In this document: one piece after another, positions 21,691-45,711 of the stretch | Numbering within the stretch: position 1 is the first letter of the stretch | Layout of the letters: the number at the start of each line of letters is the position of its first letter | Source of the DNA: Cacajao melanocephalus | Lineage: Eukaryota > Chordata > Mammalia > Primates > Pitheciidae | NCBI GenBank assembly: GCA_963573385.1 | Contig: CAUYLG010062914.1 | Coordinates: 86,084 to 150,083, forward strand | Reading direction: 5' to 3' | DNA length: 64,000 nucleotides | The notes under the pieces: generated by a model | What the model was told of the DNA's origin: nothing | The model's database searches: none | Seen by the model: the letters and a program-made list of their open reading frames with translations, nothing else | Position numbers and translations under genes: made by a program

Positions 21691-24071
21691 TTTCAACATA
21701 CTAGAAATAAAAGTTACACTGCTAACAGTTATACTATTAGTAACCATAGTGGTACTACTGTGTAATAATATCCAAATAAGTTTACATTGTTTCACTCCTT
21801 CTACCTTTACATTTACAAAGTAAAGATTCAAGGATTTTTAATCAGAAATGGCAAAATATGTGAATATATTGGAAACGGACTCTGCTTGTATGGATATCCT
21901 ACCCCCTTCTGTGACAAAACTTTGTTATTGAGAGTCTTTAGAAAGGATGGTCCTATGCCCTTCCTGACACCCATTTATCTGGGAAATGATTCATGTTGTG
22001 ACACAGCACCAATCAGAAGGAGTATAGAGAACATTTCATGAGGAAGAGTTCCAACATGAGAGTTTTTAAAGGCTTTTATAAAAATGTTATTAAAAGAGTA
22101 AAATAGTCTGATTAGTAACATGTAAGATTCAGAGAAAACACACATTGATATTATCTGGTATTCTCGCTCCTTGTCAGAGACCAGGATTTTGGGTTCCTAG
22201 GAATTAGTACTGAGTCATGATGTTCATGTCGGGCAGGAATGTGCATTCAAAACATACTGAAGCCTAAGAAGTATGCATTGTTAAAGAAAACTAATTTTAA
22301 ATTAGATATGTAATTATTTATACAAATGGAATTTGGTTGTGGTGTATGCAATATTCACTTCTGATTTTTAATTTTAAAATTGGTCCCATTCATATGACTT
22401 CCCTTCGTTTTTACATATATCCCTGTGAAATGATTTAGTTTGAAACACAGCATGATAGGGGGTGATGATAGATGACAGAACGTTAGAATTGAGAACTGTC
22501 TTGGTGATGTAGTCTAGCATTTCCTAAAGTGGAAAACAGTGGTATGGAGCAATTCATCTTAAAAAATTCTGTGGTCAAGCAAGGTTTCAAAATGCTGCAT
22601 AATATATTCCTCTCTGGCAAGTCCAAACACAAATCCGTATATGCAAGTATCCATGAGGTCTTGGGTAACTTCCATTATTCTTATGGACAGTATTTAATGT
22701 GTTTGTGTAGAGACTAGCAAGAATGAGCATATCTGTGTTTTTATCTATATCAAATCAAGGGAGATGCTGCAATGGTGAAAGCTGGCTCTGTTGTTTCTTA
22801 ATGCCAGTGCAATTAAATAATGTTACTATAGCTATGATAAAATGTGTATTTGTATCAGGAGATTACATGTATTTCATGAGTTTTGTTTAGCTACATGCCT
22901 TGGAAATGTTGATAGCTTCATGAAGTCTTGTAATTACAATTTTCTGTAGCCACAACTAGATGGTAATATTGCTTTATTTTATAGCAGAAGCCTAAGGTTA
23001 AGAATAAACTTAAACTTTTTCAAATTATCTGATGAGAAAGATTACCTGTGGCATTCAGTTCAGCATAACTCTCCCAGATCATGAAAGGATTGGGGTATGT
23101 GTTTTTCCTTCAGAATAGTCAGTGGGAGGAAAAAAAACAGATATACTTTATATATTTTTTCCTCAACTACAGTCTAAGGTGATTTCACATTCCGTATAGA
23201 CTTAGTGGAGAGGAAGATATGTTAGTCAAAGTGTTCTTTCAAATATTCAGATTGTACTTCTCATCTGAAAATTTTCACAAATGATGAAATCATCTTAAAT
23301 TCATAGCGTGCTAGCCAACACTAAAAGCAGGAACCAGTGGGTGTGTGCCCAGCCTTCTAGGCTTTCTCTGTATTTCTATTATTTCTCATTTTATGACTTT
23401 GGGGAATTGCTTCTTGGGTTACTGCCTGTGAAAATAGATCTGCCTCCCAGCAGTGCTTCAGACATAGATAATGATTATGATATGCTCTGGGATATTTTTA
23501 TGAAATCTACCATTTAAATGCAAACAATTGTATGGGGACCTAAAGGGACTGGTGGTCTATACCTGCTTAGCAATGCCTGTGACTCTCATACTGACTTTCT
23601 TCATTAGGCCCCACTGCAGAAGCCTAATGTACAGTAATTCAGCTTTACCCCATTCAATCTTTAATGCAAGTTGAGGATCAAGTGGTATTTAAAGCACAAT
23701 GTATCTATTGCCACATCTGTCTAGTGCTGAATCAGGCAATAATACTTAAGAATTTCATCACTACTAGTTGTTAATGAGGCAAAACACGGGAAAGATGGTT
23801 AACTATGGACACAACCAGTTTCTTAGAGATCATTTTTATTACTGTAATCAGCAGTTTATCTAAAAGTACTTTTTTTCTCGTAAAGAAGATACAGTCTGTG
23901 GTACCTGCTGTGCCTTTCTTACAAATTGTTTGTTAACTATCAGTCACTCCCTAGTAGTTAAACAATCAATCTGTTACCAATCTAAGTGCGAAGCATCCTC
24001 CGATGTGTTTATGGTTTTGGTCTGTTGCCCATAGCTGGGATTTCCCTCTCATTCTCTGGTTTTTAAAATGA

Positions 24072-24212
<141 letters not shown>

Positions 24213-24728
24213 TAGCGTTGAGCCAATTTCCTCTGTCACAGAGAAACTTAAGCATTCTTTCAGAATATCAGGGATCTACACTCTTCTTGTTACTTTGCAT
24301 TTACAAAATAACACATTTATCCTGTTCAAATTAAAGATATAGACTGCTATGTTTTTTCTTTTTTTAAAAAAAAAGAAACCTCAAGGGCCATTAAAACATG
24401 GAAGAAAATTATGACTGTTCTTGTCACTTATTGACTGATATTCTGAGATGCATCATGTTCCCTGTCTTTGGAGTATAGAGACGACCAAAAAGATACAGTG
24501 TTTCTGATAGCTTCTCCTTTGGCCTACATTTATTATGCACCACATGTTTGTAGGAATCATGCCCTGACACAGTACGAACTTTCACAACTCTTAGACAACC
24601 AGTTAAAATTAAAACTTAAAAATTCTCAAGAACTTAACCATTGTAATAATATTTCTTAAATATAGTTTTGTTAGGACTTTTCCTTCTCCTCACTCCTCTC
24701 TGTCTTCTGTCTACACATCTCCCTTCCA

Positions 24729-24772
24729 TACACACACACACACACACACACACAGACACACACACACACATA
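24729..24772. repeat. (CA)n microsatellite
   Basis: About 21 CA units with one GA interruption, near 570 nt after the exon 7 donor. Confidence 0.95.
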
Positions 24773-25737
24773 CAATTCGCATAACACCAAATTAGCATGT
24801 GTTAGGGAGATTCTTCATTGTACCTCCTTATTAGAGACTATCAGCAATATTCAAATCATGATTTCAAATTCTTGTGAAGTTTATTAACAAAAGTTTGCAT
24901 GGATAGCATGCATGGTGGTAGATGTTGTGGATGGCCTGTCTATATCTCACTCTTGATTTACCATTTTAATTCATGTTGCCCATCTTCCAATTGCAAATAT
25001 CTATGTCTCTTTGCCTGATGGCTGGAGCCTACTGGCAGGCAGTAAATGCCGCAGAATTAATGATCTCTGGAGTAGCCTCCAACCAAAGCACAGAAAGAGT
25101 CAGTGTAACTACTCTAGATCCTTCATCCCATAGATAGGCAATCTCTAAGGTAACTATTCCACACTGGCTCTCAGAGTTCCCCAGTGGGCTTAAGCTTCAC
25201 TTATCCACAGTAGTAACTGCTTGCTAAAGCACACTTTAATTGGGATGTTTCATGATGTCACTTCCTCTCTATCTGATTCCTCTCTATCCAAATAAGACTT
25301 TGTTCTCTCAAATCCTTGTTTCAGGAAATGCTTCATAGGAAACTCTCAAAGACACCTTCCTATGTGCTTTTATATTAAAATAAATTTCTAATTTTTCATT
25401 AAAATATAAATATTACAGATAATGAAAAAACCCCAGGAAAGAAGGCTGATTAAAATTTGATAAGACAAAAAGGCAAGACTGAAGAAGGTCCCTACATGGA
25501 CCAACTTAACATTTTCAGAAAATGGATTTATATTTTTTGCAACTGGCAGTGTGAAGGTAACCTACTCTGTCAGTCCAGTCATGGCGTTTGTAGGCACTGA
25601 AACTTCTTTTGAGTGCAGGAGAGTGCATTATCTATTTTTTCAGGATCAAACCTTTAGTGGTGTTTTTTTTCCCTCCACTTTCTATTGACTGTTGGCTCCA
25701 TTTACATCACATTAAATACAGTGAGCCACCCCCCCCC

Positions 25738-26038
25738 TTTTTTTTTTTTTTTTGAGACAGTGCCTCACTCTGTTGTCCAGCCTGGAGTGCAATGGTGCTA
25801 TCTTGGCTTGCTGCAACCTCTGACTCCTGTGCTCAGGTGATCCTTTCACCTGTTTCCTGGGTAGCTGGGCCCACAGGCACAGGCCACCATACTGGCTAAT
25901 TTATGTTTTATCTTTTTTTGGTTGAGATGGGGTTTTGCCCTGTTTCGTAGGGTAGTTTCGACCTTCTGGGCTCAAGCAGTTCCGCTATTTGAACTTCCCA
26001 ATGTGCTAGGATCACAGGCATGCGCCACCAAGCCTGGC
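25738..26038 (-). mobile_element. Old Alu (AluJ-like), antisense
   Basis: A C-run and a 16-T run precede a diverged reverse-complement Alu, with both monomers and a T-rich linker at 25910-25920. It is more diverged than the other Alus here, suggesting the oldest subfamily. It ends about 150 nt upstream of exon 8. Confidence 0.85.
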
Positions 26039-26192
26039 CCCAAAGAAATTTTTGCTCAGTATTATTTATTTGAATTGTGTACAAATTTTTCCTTCCCTTT
26101 AAGGAATGGTTAGTCAAGAGAAAGTCTAGCAAAATTATACTTTGGCAAAGAAATATGTTATTAAATTCATCATTCTTATGTCTCTTTTCCAG

Positions 26193-26321
26193 CGAGGAGC
26201 TGAAGTGCACTTAGTTCCCTGGAATCACGATTTCACCAAGATGGAGTATGATGGGATTTTGATTGCGGGAGGACCTGGGAATCCAGCTCTTGCAGAACCA
26301 CTAATTCAGAATGTCAGAAAG
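26193..26321 (+). CDS. CPS1: CPS1 exon 8, GATase-like oxyanion loop
   Basis: 129 nt, 43 codons (238-280), phase 0 at both ends. It encodes [20 protein letters not shown] and then [20 protein letters not shown]. The GGPGNP loop matches the oxyanion-hole strand of class I amidotransferases (D.I..SNGPGDP in bacteria). Acceptor tcttttccag is good. The donor aaag|gtgcag is weak, with C at +4 and A at +5. A human disease allele changes the last base of this exon (c.840, from memory), consistent with a sensitive donor. An old antisense Alu ends about 150 nt upstream. Confidence 0.95.
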
Positions 26322-26883
26322 GTGCAGTGAACCTGGAATTAGTGTGTATCTGTGTAGGAAATGGGGGCTTCCATTCTTTACCCTGAAAGGGTGTGATACA
26401 TTTTATTTCTATTCAGGGATTTTTCAGTACTTCTATTTGTGACTTCTGAGTCACTCTTAGTAGAGATATTCTATGGGGGAACCAATGAGGAGAGAATATC
26501 AGAGAAAATAGGGTTCTTCTTCAGACAAAGTAACTTTGAGATTGTGCCCTTGAGTTAAAAGAACTGGAGTTCAATGGCCAAGTGGATTTTGCCTTACAGT
26601 TGTAAACTGACAACTTATGGTTCCTCATGATGACCTTGGGACCCATAAAACCTGCAGGTCTCTAAAGAAATATTTAATTAGTTTAGTCTGAATATAAAGT
26701 ACATCTTACTGAATTCTAATGCTACAAATTTGTCAGTGATGTCCTTATTTATATTCTCTTTTAAAATTCAGTTACTATTCTCTTTACCTTCTTAAGAAAA
26801 AAGGATACCTCATTTTTATTCACTCAGAAGCAACATTTTTTGGAACTGTACTATTTGGTTAATAAAAATTCTCCCCAATTTAG
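26322..26883 (+). other. CPS1: CPS1 intron 8
   Basis: 562 nt, the shortest intron here. Donor gtgcag is weak. No repeat recognised. Confidence 0.85.
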
Positions 26884-27836
<953 letters not shown>

Positions 27837-27975
27837 AGGGCAGAATCAGCCTGTTTTGAATATCACAAACAGACAAGCTTTCATTACTTCTCAGAATCAT
27901 GGCTATGCTTTGGACAACACCCTCCCTGCTGGCTGGAAACCACTTTTTGTGAATGTCAATGATCAAACAAATGAG
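27837..27975 (+). CDS. CPS1: CPS1 exon 10, GATase-like domain
   Basis: 139 nt, codons 316-362; it completes the split Arg codon and ends in phase 0. The translation includes [20 protein letters not shown] and [20 protein letters not shown]. The QNHGYA motif is the usual substrate-side strand of CarA. The landmark Thr344 (DNTLPAG), polymorphic in humans, and His337 are both at their expected positions. Compared with remembered human sequence, Arg replaces Lys328 and Ser replaces Ala334. Acceptor tttctttccag, donor gtaaat. Confidence 0.95.
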
Positions 27976-28806
27976 GTAAATGCTGTCAATAAACCTTTTC
28001 AGCTGGTGATGAAAAATGCAGGGCTTTAAAAAAATGATACATAAACATTGTATGTATTTATGAGATACATGTGATATTTTGATACATGCATAAGTAGTGA
28101 TCAAATCAGCCTACTTAGGATAACCATCACCTCAAACATTTTTATTTCTTTGTATTGAGGACATTCCAAATCTTCCAGATGCTTTGAAATGTACAATAAC
28201 TTATTTACTCAGAATGTTCACCCAGAATTTTTAAATACACTGTGATGCAAATATCTTTCTCTTGTTTGTGATTTTTTGGGGGTTGGGGGTTGAAAAACAG
28301 TTATAGGTTTTGTTCCAGAGGCATCTGTGTTTTCAAAAGTCATTTACTCTTATTCTCTTGTCAGTAGACTTGTTAAGATTCACTGTTTCAGTCATTAATC
28401 AACAACTATCCACATTCAATGTTAGTGGGCTGTTGGTCCAAATCTGTTTGAGAGCAGTCTAGCTGGGTCTCTGGGACTTACCTGGCACTGGTGTAGTCTT
28501 TGAGAAGAACCTTGGAAAAGTAATTTAGGGCTTGGGGCCCAGAGAGGTCTCAAAGGCTATAGACCAAATTTGTTATTTATTTATTTTAAAAGAAAACACG
28601 TTTGGTTGAGTCTTCATTGACCCATTTTCCATACCTATCAAAATGGTCAGATATGTAAGTCCTTAAGATATCGAGCCATGCTATTTAATAGTACTGTTAG
28701 TTTAAAAATTTTTTTTGAAGCATCTAACTCAGTTTTTAAATTTGAGCTATATCACTTGGTGTTCATTGTTACGGAAGGAATTTCTTCTCATTTCTTATTC
28801 CTTTAG
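27976..28806 (+). other. CPS1: CPS1 intron 10
   Basis: 831 nt. An L1 3'-UTR-like fragment lies at about 28035-28215; the rest shows nothing recognised. Confidence 0.85.
28035..28215. mobile_element. LINE-1 3'-UTR-like fragment
   Basis: Matches the gagatacatgtgatattttgatacatgcat ... ccatcacctcaaacattt style of old L1 3' UTRs. Orientation not certain. Confidence 0.5.
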
Positions 28807-31520
<2,714 letters not shown>

Positions 31521-33221
31521 TAGAATTAATATGCTTCCTTTAGTGAATCTAATTAGTGTTTCATAATTTAGATTTATGAAACTACCTCTTTTCAAAGTTG
31601 CTATAATTATTTTCCTTAGCTGTGCCTTTATATATCGTGTATTAAAGAAGCTTGATCACGAGCAAGAATTTCACCTTTCTCAAACGTGCACATCTGTAAA
31701 TGAAGGAGGGTAATCTTCAAAATTATTTAGGTTATTGTCTACTTATTGTGAAAATACATAAAGCCCTATTTATTGATGCTGTTTATTTCTTTTGAGGCAG
31801 TGAGCTTTTCAAATATACTTGTCTTTTATGTGAAAGATAAATTTTGGGCATCTCTGATGCTTTAAAGTATTCAAATGCTCTACAGGATGCTTCAGGCATC
31901 TCTATGGTTGAAACGGGAAACTCCAGTTGGAGGAGCGAGGGCAACAGTACATTTCATTCAGGTTTTAGAAATCATTATTTGTCACGAGGGGACCCAGTTC
32001 TCCCATCAGTGCCTGGGAAATGGGATGATATGGCAAAATTTTCAAGCAAAAAAGATTTGATACACAGGTGTGGAAGGACATCCTCCCTGTTTCTTTAAAT
32101 GCTATGGAGATCTCCCAATCCTTATTGTAGTAAAATAAAACTTTAGAAAAATTCCATTGTATATTTAAGGTATTTCTCTTCAGGAATTCAGTTGGTACCC
32201 CTCGTCATGCTAATCAGGCCATTCGGAGCTCTTGTTGACATTGCTTCAGGCTTTGCAGTGTAATGCCATTCACCAGAGACCAGGCTAGTAGAGGGCAGCA
32301 GAGAATGGCAGCAGAAGACTAGGACAGCAAATGTGGAAAAAAAAGTTAGCCAAAGGTTTTCTTTTTTTTCTTTTTGTTAGTATTCTATAGTCAGACATTT
32401 TCGCCTGATGGGTGTCTGTTGAAGAGGTAGACCACAGTCTCAATGACTTAGTCTTTTTCCCATTTTTTTTTAATACTCTCCACCATTCATACATGTACAT
32501 GCACACTCACACATTTTTTGGAATACACTTTCAAAATGATATTTTACTTCTTTGTATTATGATTTCTCATTAGATAATTGGAGACTGTTCATTGGTTTTG
32601 ATTAGTTAGAACACAATCCAAGTGTATTCAGAGTTTAGAATACATTTATCTAGTATACAGTTTTTATTCTATTTGGGAGTTTTACAAAGAATTTGTATTT
32701 TTATAGTTTGTATTTTAATATGTTTTACATCAATGTGGTAAAGTTATTCATTTTTAACTAAAGAGCAGGAATTATTAGGTTATATTCTGATCATTTAGAA
32801 GGCTAATAACTAGATATGATTTTTTAAACTAAAATATTATGATTAGTGCATACATTGTACCAAGAATTAGAAAAATAAAATGATGTAAAATTGAGATGGA
32901 TTGAAATTATAAGCTTTAAAATAAATAAACACTCATCATGTGTATGTATAGGATCTTTTCCTGTCTAATTTGACTTATAAAATATTGCAATATTCATTGT
33001 ATAACACATTTAGAAAAATACTCAAATGTACTGAAGTTTATTGGTACTTTTCTTTAGTAGTGAGATTTTCTATAACTTCTGTTGCTGATACGTTCTCAGT
33101 TTGGACTCAATTATTAAAATTCACCCCATATTATAAAGACATTTGCTTATGTGTTTGTATCTTCCTGACATTTTGTTAATAATATTACTCTTAAAATCTT
33201 GAAAGATGACTCATATTGAGG

Positions 33222-33425
33222 AAAGAGCATAGGATTTGAATCATAACACTTGAATTAGAGTCCTAATATTGCCACTTCTTAGCTATATGACCTTTAGCAA
33301 GCCATTTAACCTTACTGAATCTCAATTTCTTCATCGAAAAGGTTGAAATCTCTTTCATAGTCTTGGTGTAAAAATCAAATAAATTACTAAAAAAGTATAT
33401 TACAAGCATTAAGTCACTATTTCAA
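33222..33425 (+). mobile_element. MIR SINE
   Basis: MIR pattern: gccacttcttagctatatga, cctttagcaagccatttaac, ctgaatctcaatttcttcat. Confidence 0.75.
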
Positions 33426-33730
33426 TTTAAAGCAGCAGAAAATATATTTAATGTTTTATTCAGATCCTCCCCAAATATATGTAGGGTTTTCAAGAATAAT
33501 TTCTATGCTTTTATCTGAATATTTTGTTGACTTTTTAGGGGAATTTAAAATTGACATGCTAATGTATGAAATAATAAGAACCATCTGGCCATATTTTATG
33601 ATACTTATTTTGCTAAGTGTCACCCTCATCCTGGTTTTTAAAACAATTATCTTAGTAGCCTACATAAAGAACTATTTTGAAAGTCTCTCCTGATGTAAGG
33701 AATGAGATAGAGTTATGAATACCTTCATAA

Positions 33731-33731
33731 G

Positions 33732-33764
<33 letters not shown>
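33731..33764. repeat. (TA)n(CA)n microsatellite
   Basis: gta then TA units, then CA units, followed by gcatgcatgtacatac. Confidence 0.9.
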
Positions 33765-34059
33765 GCATGCATGTACATACATAGTTTTATTTCTTTTGCC
33801 ATATGTTTTTTAAAATACAGTATGTACAAACAGTTGTATAATGCTCTTTGTTAAAGCACTACAGCAAGCATGAAAATCTAGAAAAAAGTGAAAACCAGCA
33901 GAAGGCTCTTGGTGCTTCCAGCAAGAAGGGAGCACATTATTCTGCATTTTAAATGTGCAGTCAATGTTTTTCTCAGACAAATAAACAGAAGGGGGAGCAG
34001 CTTTTTTTTTTTTAACTTTTATTTTAGGTTTGGAGGTTAACATGTAAAAGAGAAATAAG

Positions 34060-34905
34060 ATCCTTTTTGGATAAGAAAATGTTGAGGGAATTCATTACTA
34101 CCAGACTTGCCTTACAAAAGATGTTCAAAGGAACACTAAGTATAGAAAGGAAAGACCGCTACCAGCTAACACAAAAATACACTTAGACACACAGACCAGA
34201 GTTGCTGTAAAGCAACTACACAAACAAACCAACATAATAACCAGCTAATAGCACAATGACAGGATAAAATTCACATATCAATACTAACCTTGAATATAAA
34301 CAAGCTAAATGCCCCCACTTAAAAGGAACGCAGTGGCAAGCTGGATAAAAAAGCAAAACCCACTGGTATGCTGTTTTCAAGAGATCCATCTCACATGTAA
34401 TGACGCCCATGCATTCAAAATAAAGGGATAGAGGAAAATCTACCAAGCAAATGGAAAACAGAAAAAAAAAAGAAAAAAAACAAGGGTTACAATCCTAATT
34501 TCAGAAAAGAACAGATTTCAAATGAACAAAGATTAAAAAAAAAGACAAATAAGGGCATTACATAATGGTAATGGGCTCAATTCAAGAAGATCTAACTATC
34601 CTAAATATATATGCACCCAACACAGGAGCACCCAGATTCATAAAACAAGCTCTTAAAGACCTACAAAGAGAGACAGAGTCCCACACAATAATAGTGAGAG
34701 ACTTCAACATTCCACTGACAGTATTAGACAAATCATTGAGGCAAAAAGTTAACAAAGATATTCAGGACTTAAACTCGACATTGGACCAAATTGATCTAAT
34801 AGACCTTTTAAGAACTCTCCACCCTAAAACAACAGAATATATATTCTACTCATTGCCACATGATACATACTCTAAAATTGACCACATAATTGTAAGCAGC
34901 TTTCA
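34060..34905 (+). mobile_element. LINE-1 fragment, ORF1 end to ORF2 endonuclease
   Basis: Sense L1 sequence spanning the ORF1 3' end, the inter-ORF region and the beginning of ORF2. The in-frame part at 34565-34900 encodes the endonuclease C-terminal region, with RDFNIPLTVLD, then QKVNKDIQDLNSTL and YSKIDHIIVS. Both L1 ends are missing and the first half of the fragment has lost its frame, so it is a dead copy. Confidence 0.9.
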
Positions 34906-35263
34906 TATTGCCTCTAGCTCCACTTTATATTTACTAATTTAAAATGTTCGGAATACATGATTCTTTTAAGGTTGATTGAACTGCAGAGTTCAGTAAGATT
35001 TGTGGATCTCTAGACAAATTCTATAGAAATGGTCTCCATCTTTGCCTCCAGTGCCAAAGATCACCTCATGGTGATCTTCATGAGGCAGCCAATTCTTTTG
35101 GATAATTTCATTTTCAAGAATTTCTTCCTTTCTTTGACCAAATGCTTGTCTCCCTTTAACTTCCATTCACTAATGCTATTATAGATCTCTACAGCCCACA
35201 GATAACCTAAAAGCTTAGTTACCCCATGTCTCTCTATTTAAGTGTGGCCATTCTCTTCTTTAG

Positions 35264-38620
<3,357 letters not shown>

Positions 38621-38749
38621 ATGGAGGATGCACTGAAGGCAGCAGACACCATTGGCTACCCAGTAATGATCCGTTCTGCCTATGCTCTGGGCGGGTTAGG
38701 CTCAGGAATCTGTCCCAATAGAGAGACTTTGATGGACCTCGGCACAAAG
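38621..38749 (+). CDS. CPS1: CPS1 exon 16, ATP-grasp nucleotide loop
   Basis: 129 nt, 43 codons (570-612), phase 0 at both ends. It contains [17 protein letters not shown], matching the CPSase subdomain signature 1, the Gly-rich loop that covers the ATP phosphates in the bicarbonate-phosphorylating site. Arg587, a known human deficiency position, is present. Met replaces Ile570 and Gly replaces Ser610 relative to remembered human sequence. Acceptor cttgttgacag, donor gtatgt. Confidence 0.96.
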
Positions 38750-41511
38750 GTATGTATTTTTGTAGGCAATATTCTTACCAACCAAAAAACCTGACTTGAC
38801 ATACCTTTTCAAATATAGAACGTTATATAGAAAAGAAATTACATTTTATTTATTAAATCATGATCATGTTCTCCAAAAGTGTCTTCCAAAAGATGACACT
38901 TTTGAGAGGGTAGTGCAGTGCAGCAGTTCATGCCAGGATGCAATGATAAGTCGCATGGTTCAAGGTAAACCAGTGGTCACTTTACCTCCATTCCCACGTT
39001 TATAGTACAATCTATTGACTTCAGTGAGATGAACTTAATTCAACTCCAACTTCCTTTGTTTCACAATCTACTCCCAAATATTGGAAAAGGCTAAAATATG
39101 TTTTAGTGGTTAAGGAAAAATAGGACATAATGTCCTATTTTTAATTTTTTTTTTGAAATAATATGGCTGGCATGGATGACATCCAGAAAGTGAAGGAAAG
39201 CACATTGAGTAGTTTGGCTTTACTCAAAATTAAGGTGTTTAAAATATACACGGTATAAGCCTCTCAGTATAGTAAATGACTCAACTCCTCCAACTGCCAT
39301 ATACTCATAAAAACAGAGAGATTTGAATGTTTATAATTTATGTTCCATCAAAATCACTTTAACATATTAGTAACTACTTCTTTTCTTGAGTATTAGAAGA
39401 AAACTCTTGAGAAAAGTAAGATATGCTACAAAAACTAAATTAGAGGCTAATATAGAAAACAGTTTCCAGGAAAGCAGAGACTCTTGTCTGTACTCTATTT
39501 CCACAAAGTAGAACAGTGCATGGAAACACCAGGAACTCAATAATGTCTTTGAAGAATGAGTACATGTACAGCCAAGAAACCTGTGTAACTTATATGGCAG
39601 TCGTGGAAGTAAATTTGACAGAATTACTGTGAGGGCTATTTTGGGGATGTTTTAGGAAATAGCTCAAGCACAGCTTACTGCTTTATCTTTACTTACTTTT
39701 TGAACTGAACTGAAATGAGACCCTTGAGTTGTTGACATAGGATTTTGAAAACAGATAGGTACAATTCAGCATATTTAAATAACTACAATGGCAGACTTAC
39801 ATATAAACAACTTGGGTTTCACTTTTCTAAAGTTGTGAAAATTACAAAAAAGGGAAACTTATCTAATATAAATGTTTCTTGTTTGCATTCTGGACATATG
39901 AATCATGTATTTAAAGCAAAAACATGTTTTTGAAGATAAAAAGTTTATTTTCTCTAGCTTGTTAGACGTTCCAAATATTTTCAATATTAACAACTTCGTA
40001 ACTGCCAATAGTGCCAATGCATGCTTATTCTCGATTAAAGTTTTTTACTCTCTAAAAACTGAGTTTTTCACATAAGAAAGTTCATAATGAAGACAATTTT
40101 GGAATGAGATAGCTTTCAATTATGTATATTGTGCTCAAATAATCAATAGTCCTCTAAATGGTTTTTCTTGTTGAAAAAAAACCTTGCTCTTCCCTTGAGA
40201 ATAATTAGTCATATCATTATGTCCTAAACAATCCCCTTATTCTCTTGAGGTTATAATTAGCACCATTAAAAGCTACATTAACTTATCCAGGTCCCTAAGT
40301 TAACTTTTTTGTATAAAATCAAAGACTTTAAAAAAATAAAATAAAAACAAGCTGAGGAAACAGGTGAAGATAATTTCAATTTTCCCTGTATCTAAATATC
40401 CATTTTACTTCATTATAATGCAAAATACTTTTCCAAATTTATACCCTTTGTTTCCTAGATTTCTTCTTTTAGCAGGCAACCGGAATGATGAATTAATCAT
40501 TATTAAATTGTTAGCATTGGCTACTGAATTTTCTAACCACTTTGAGAACCTCATTGTGGGCAGCTGTGGGGACAAATGTGTCACATTTTCAGTTGCACGT
40601 GCTGGAGCCTATAGTGGTGACTGAAGTTAAAAAAAAATCATATTGAGACACATTATGGAAAAACTTACATTGAGTTATTATTTTAATGCCTATTAATAAT
40701 TTGAAAAAATTCACACTACTTTCCCTTTCACTGCCATTTCAAGTAAAATATAAGACAATGAGACATTTCTGTCTTGGATTATCAGCCACTGCATGTCCTA
40801 AGGTCAGAGATTACCACGTTCCTATTTTGGGTTCAGTATTCTACCCATTGTGGGTGTGCTGTAAATATGGAATGATAATTATGCTAATTCATATCTGTCT
40901 AATCAGGCATACATGATGTATGACTCAGAGTATTTAAGCATTTAGGCAGTCATTAACCATAATAATAGTCCCATATGATTCTTCTAATTCCCAAGTTTTA
41001 TATGCCATCTTGGATAACTGTTTACAACCATCATCATCTCCTTTCTCCTCCTCATCAACATCAACTGACTTTTATTGTGTGTGTCACTGTACAAAGCACC
41101 CTCAGCTATTTTAGAGAGAGCCAGCATCTTTAGACTTATTTTTCCATATTTATTCACACTTATCACATTTTCTGGTTTCACAGAAGCCTAGCTGCTGAAA
41201 TAATTTCATTTCTCTCTGCCTGATTGCTCAATTATTTTCTCTTTTTCCTAAATTAGTTTGATTTAATGTCATATCAGCACTTTGAATGGCAAGCCTCAAT
41301 AATGTAAATCAAGCATATTCACTGCAGGATGCTATTCCTAGTACCTCACTGATTTTCTGACACATTGTGCCTTCTGTGCAGGGGAGAATGGAGAGACTGG
41401 GTTTGAGAGTTCAGTGCTGACCAGGATTTAGGCCAGGGCATTTTGCCAGATATCCCTGTCAAAGCCAGTGCTTTTTCTTACTCTTTGATATTTTTTGTCA
41501 CCAATTTCTAG
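38750..41511 (+). other. CPS1: CPS1 intron 16
   Basis: 2.8 kb, AT-rich. I recognise no mobile element; the small ORFs here, for example at 40364-40624, look like chance. Confidence 0.8.
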
Positions 41512-45093
<3,582 letters not shown>

Positions 45094-45299
45094 TTAGCAT
45101 ACTAATATACTGACAGTCTCCATTTGACATTTGTTACATGGCCATTTTGCTGGATTTGAAGGCCTTCCTATTCAAGAGGTGAGGCCATACATCTGGGCAT
45201 ATAATATAGATGCATATATGAAAACACATTCACATACATATAACTGAGTTGTAATATGTTTTATAACCAAACCAAGGAAGTAATATAGAATATAATGTG

Positions 45300-45465
45300 G
45301 TATATCAAAAAGACCACTGAACTGAGCTTAAGAATTCCACTTTAGTCCATTCAAGCAAATTATGGCTTTAATTTCCTGGGACCTCATTTCCCACATCTAT
45401 AAAAGAAGAGGCTGGACTAGATCAACTCACAGGGTCCTTCCTGCTCTAAAATTCTAAATTGATAT
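45300..45465 (+). mobile_element. MIR fragment
   Basis: Diverged MIR with cctcatttcccacatctata and a downstream ggctggactagatcaactca stretch. Confidence 0.5.
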
Positions 45466-45711
45466 GAGCATAGTGGAATATTAAGCTCCCTTTAATTATA
45501 CTAAACTTTCTAAGCTTTTAACATTTTTAGAAGATTTTTTAGAATGTGCTGTGTTATACTATTTGAAATTAAAGTTAGCCTTTGATTATTTCATCTTCAA
45601 AGATGCAGTGTTCTTCTGTGTGGGAGGAAAGAAAGGAATTCATGTCTCTGCTGAGATTCACTCCCTTGCCTCCTTCCACCAAGTCCTACTGCAACCGGGT
45701 TTTTTTTTTTT

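Noticed and set aside
24729..24772. Possible CRISPR-like or regularly spaced repeat
   Set aside because: It is a plain CA microsatellite with one interruption and no spacers.
31844..32098. 84-aa ORF in intron 13 that looks unusually non-repetitive
   Set aside because: No recognisable family, no splice-site-bounded frame continuity with CPS1, and overlapping ORF in another frame; most likely chance.
34565..34942. 125-aa ORF with an endonuclease-like sequence
   Set aside because: It is the ORF2 endonuclease part of a truncated L1 and not a host gene.
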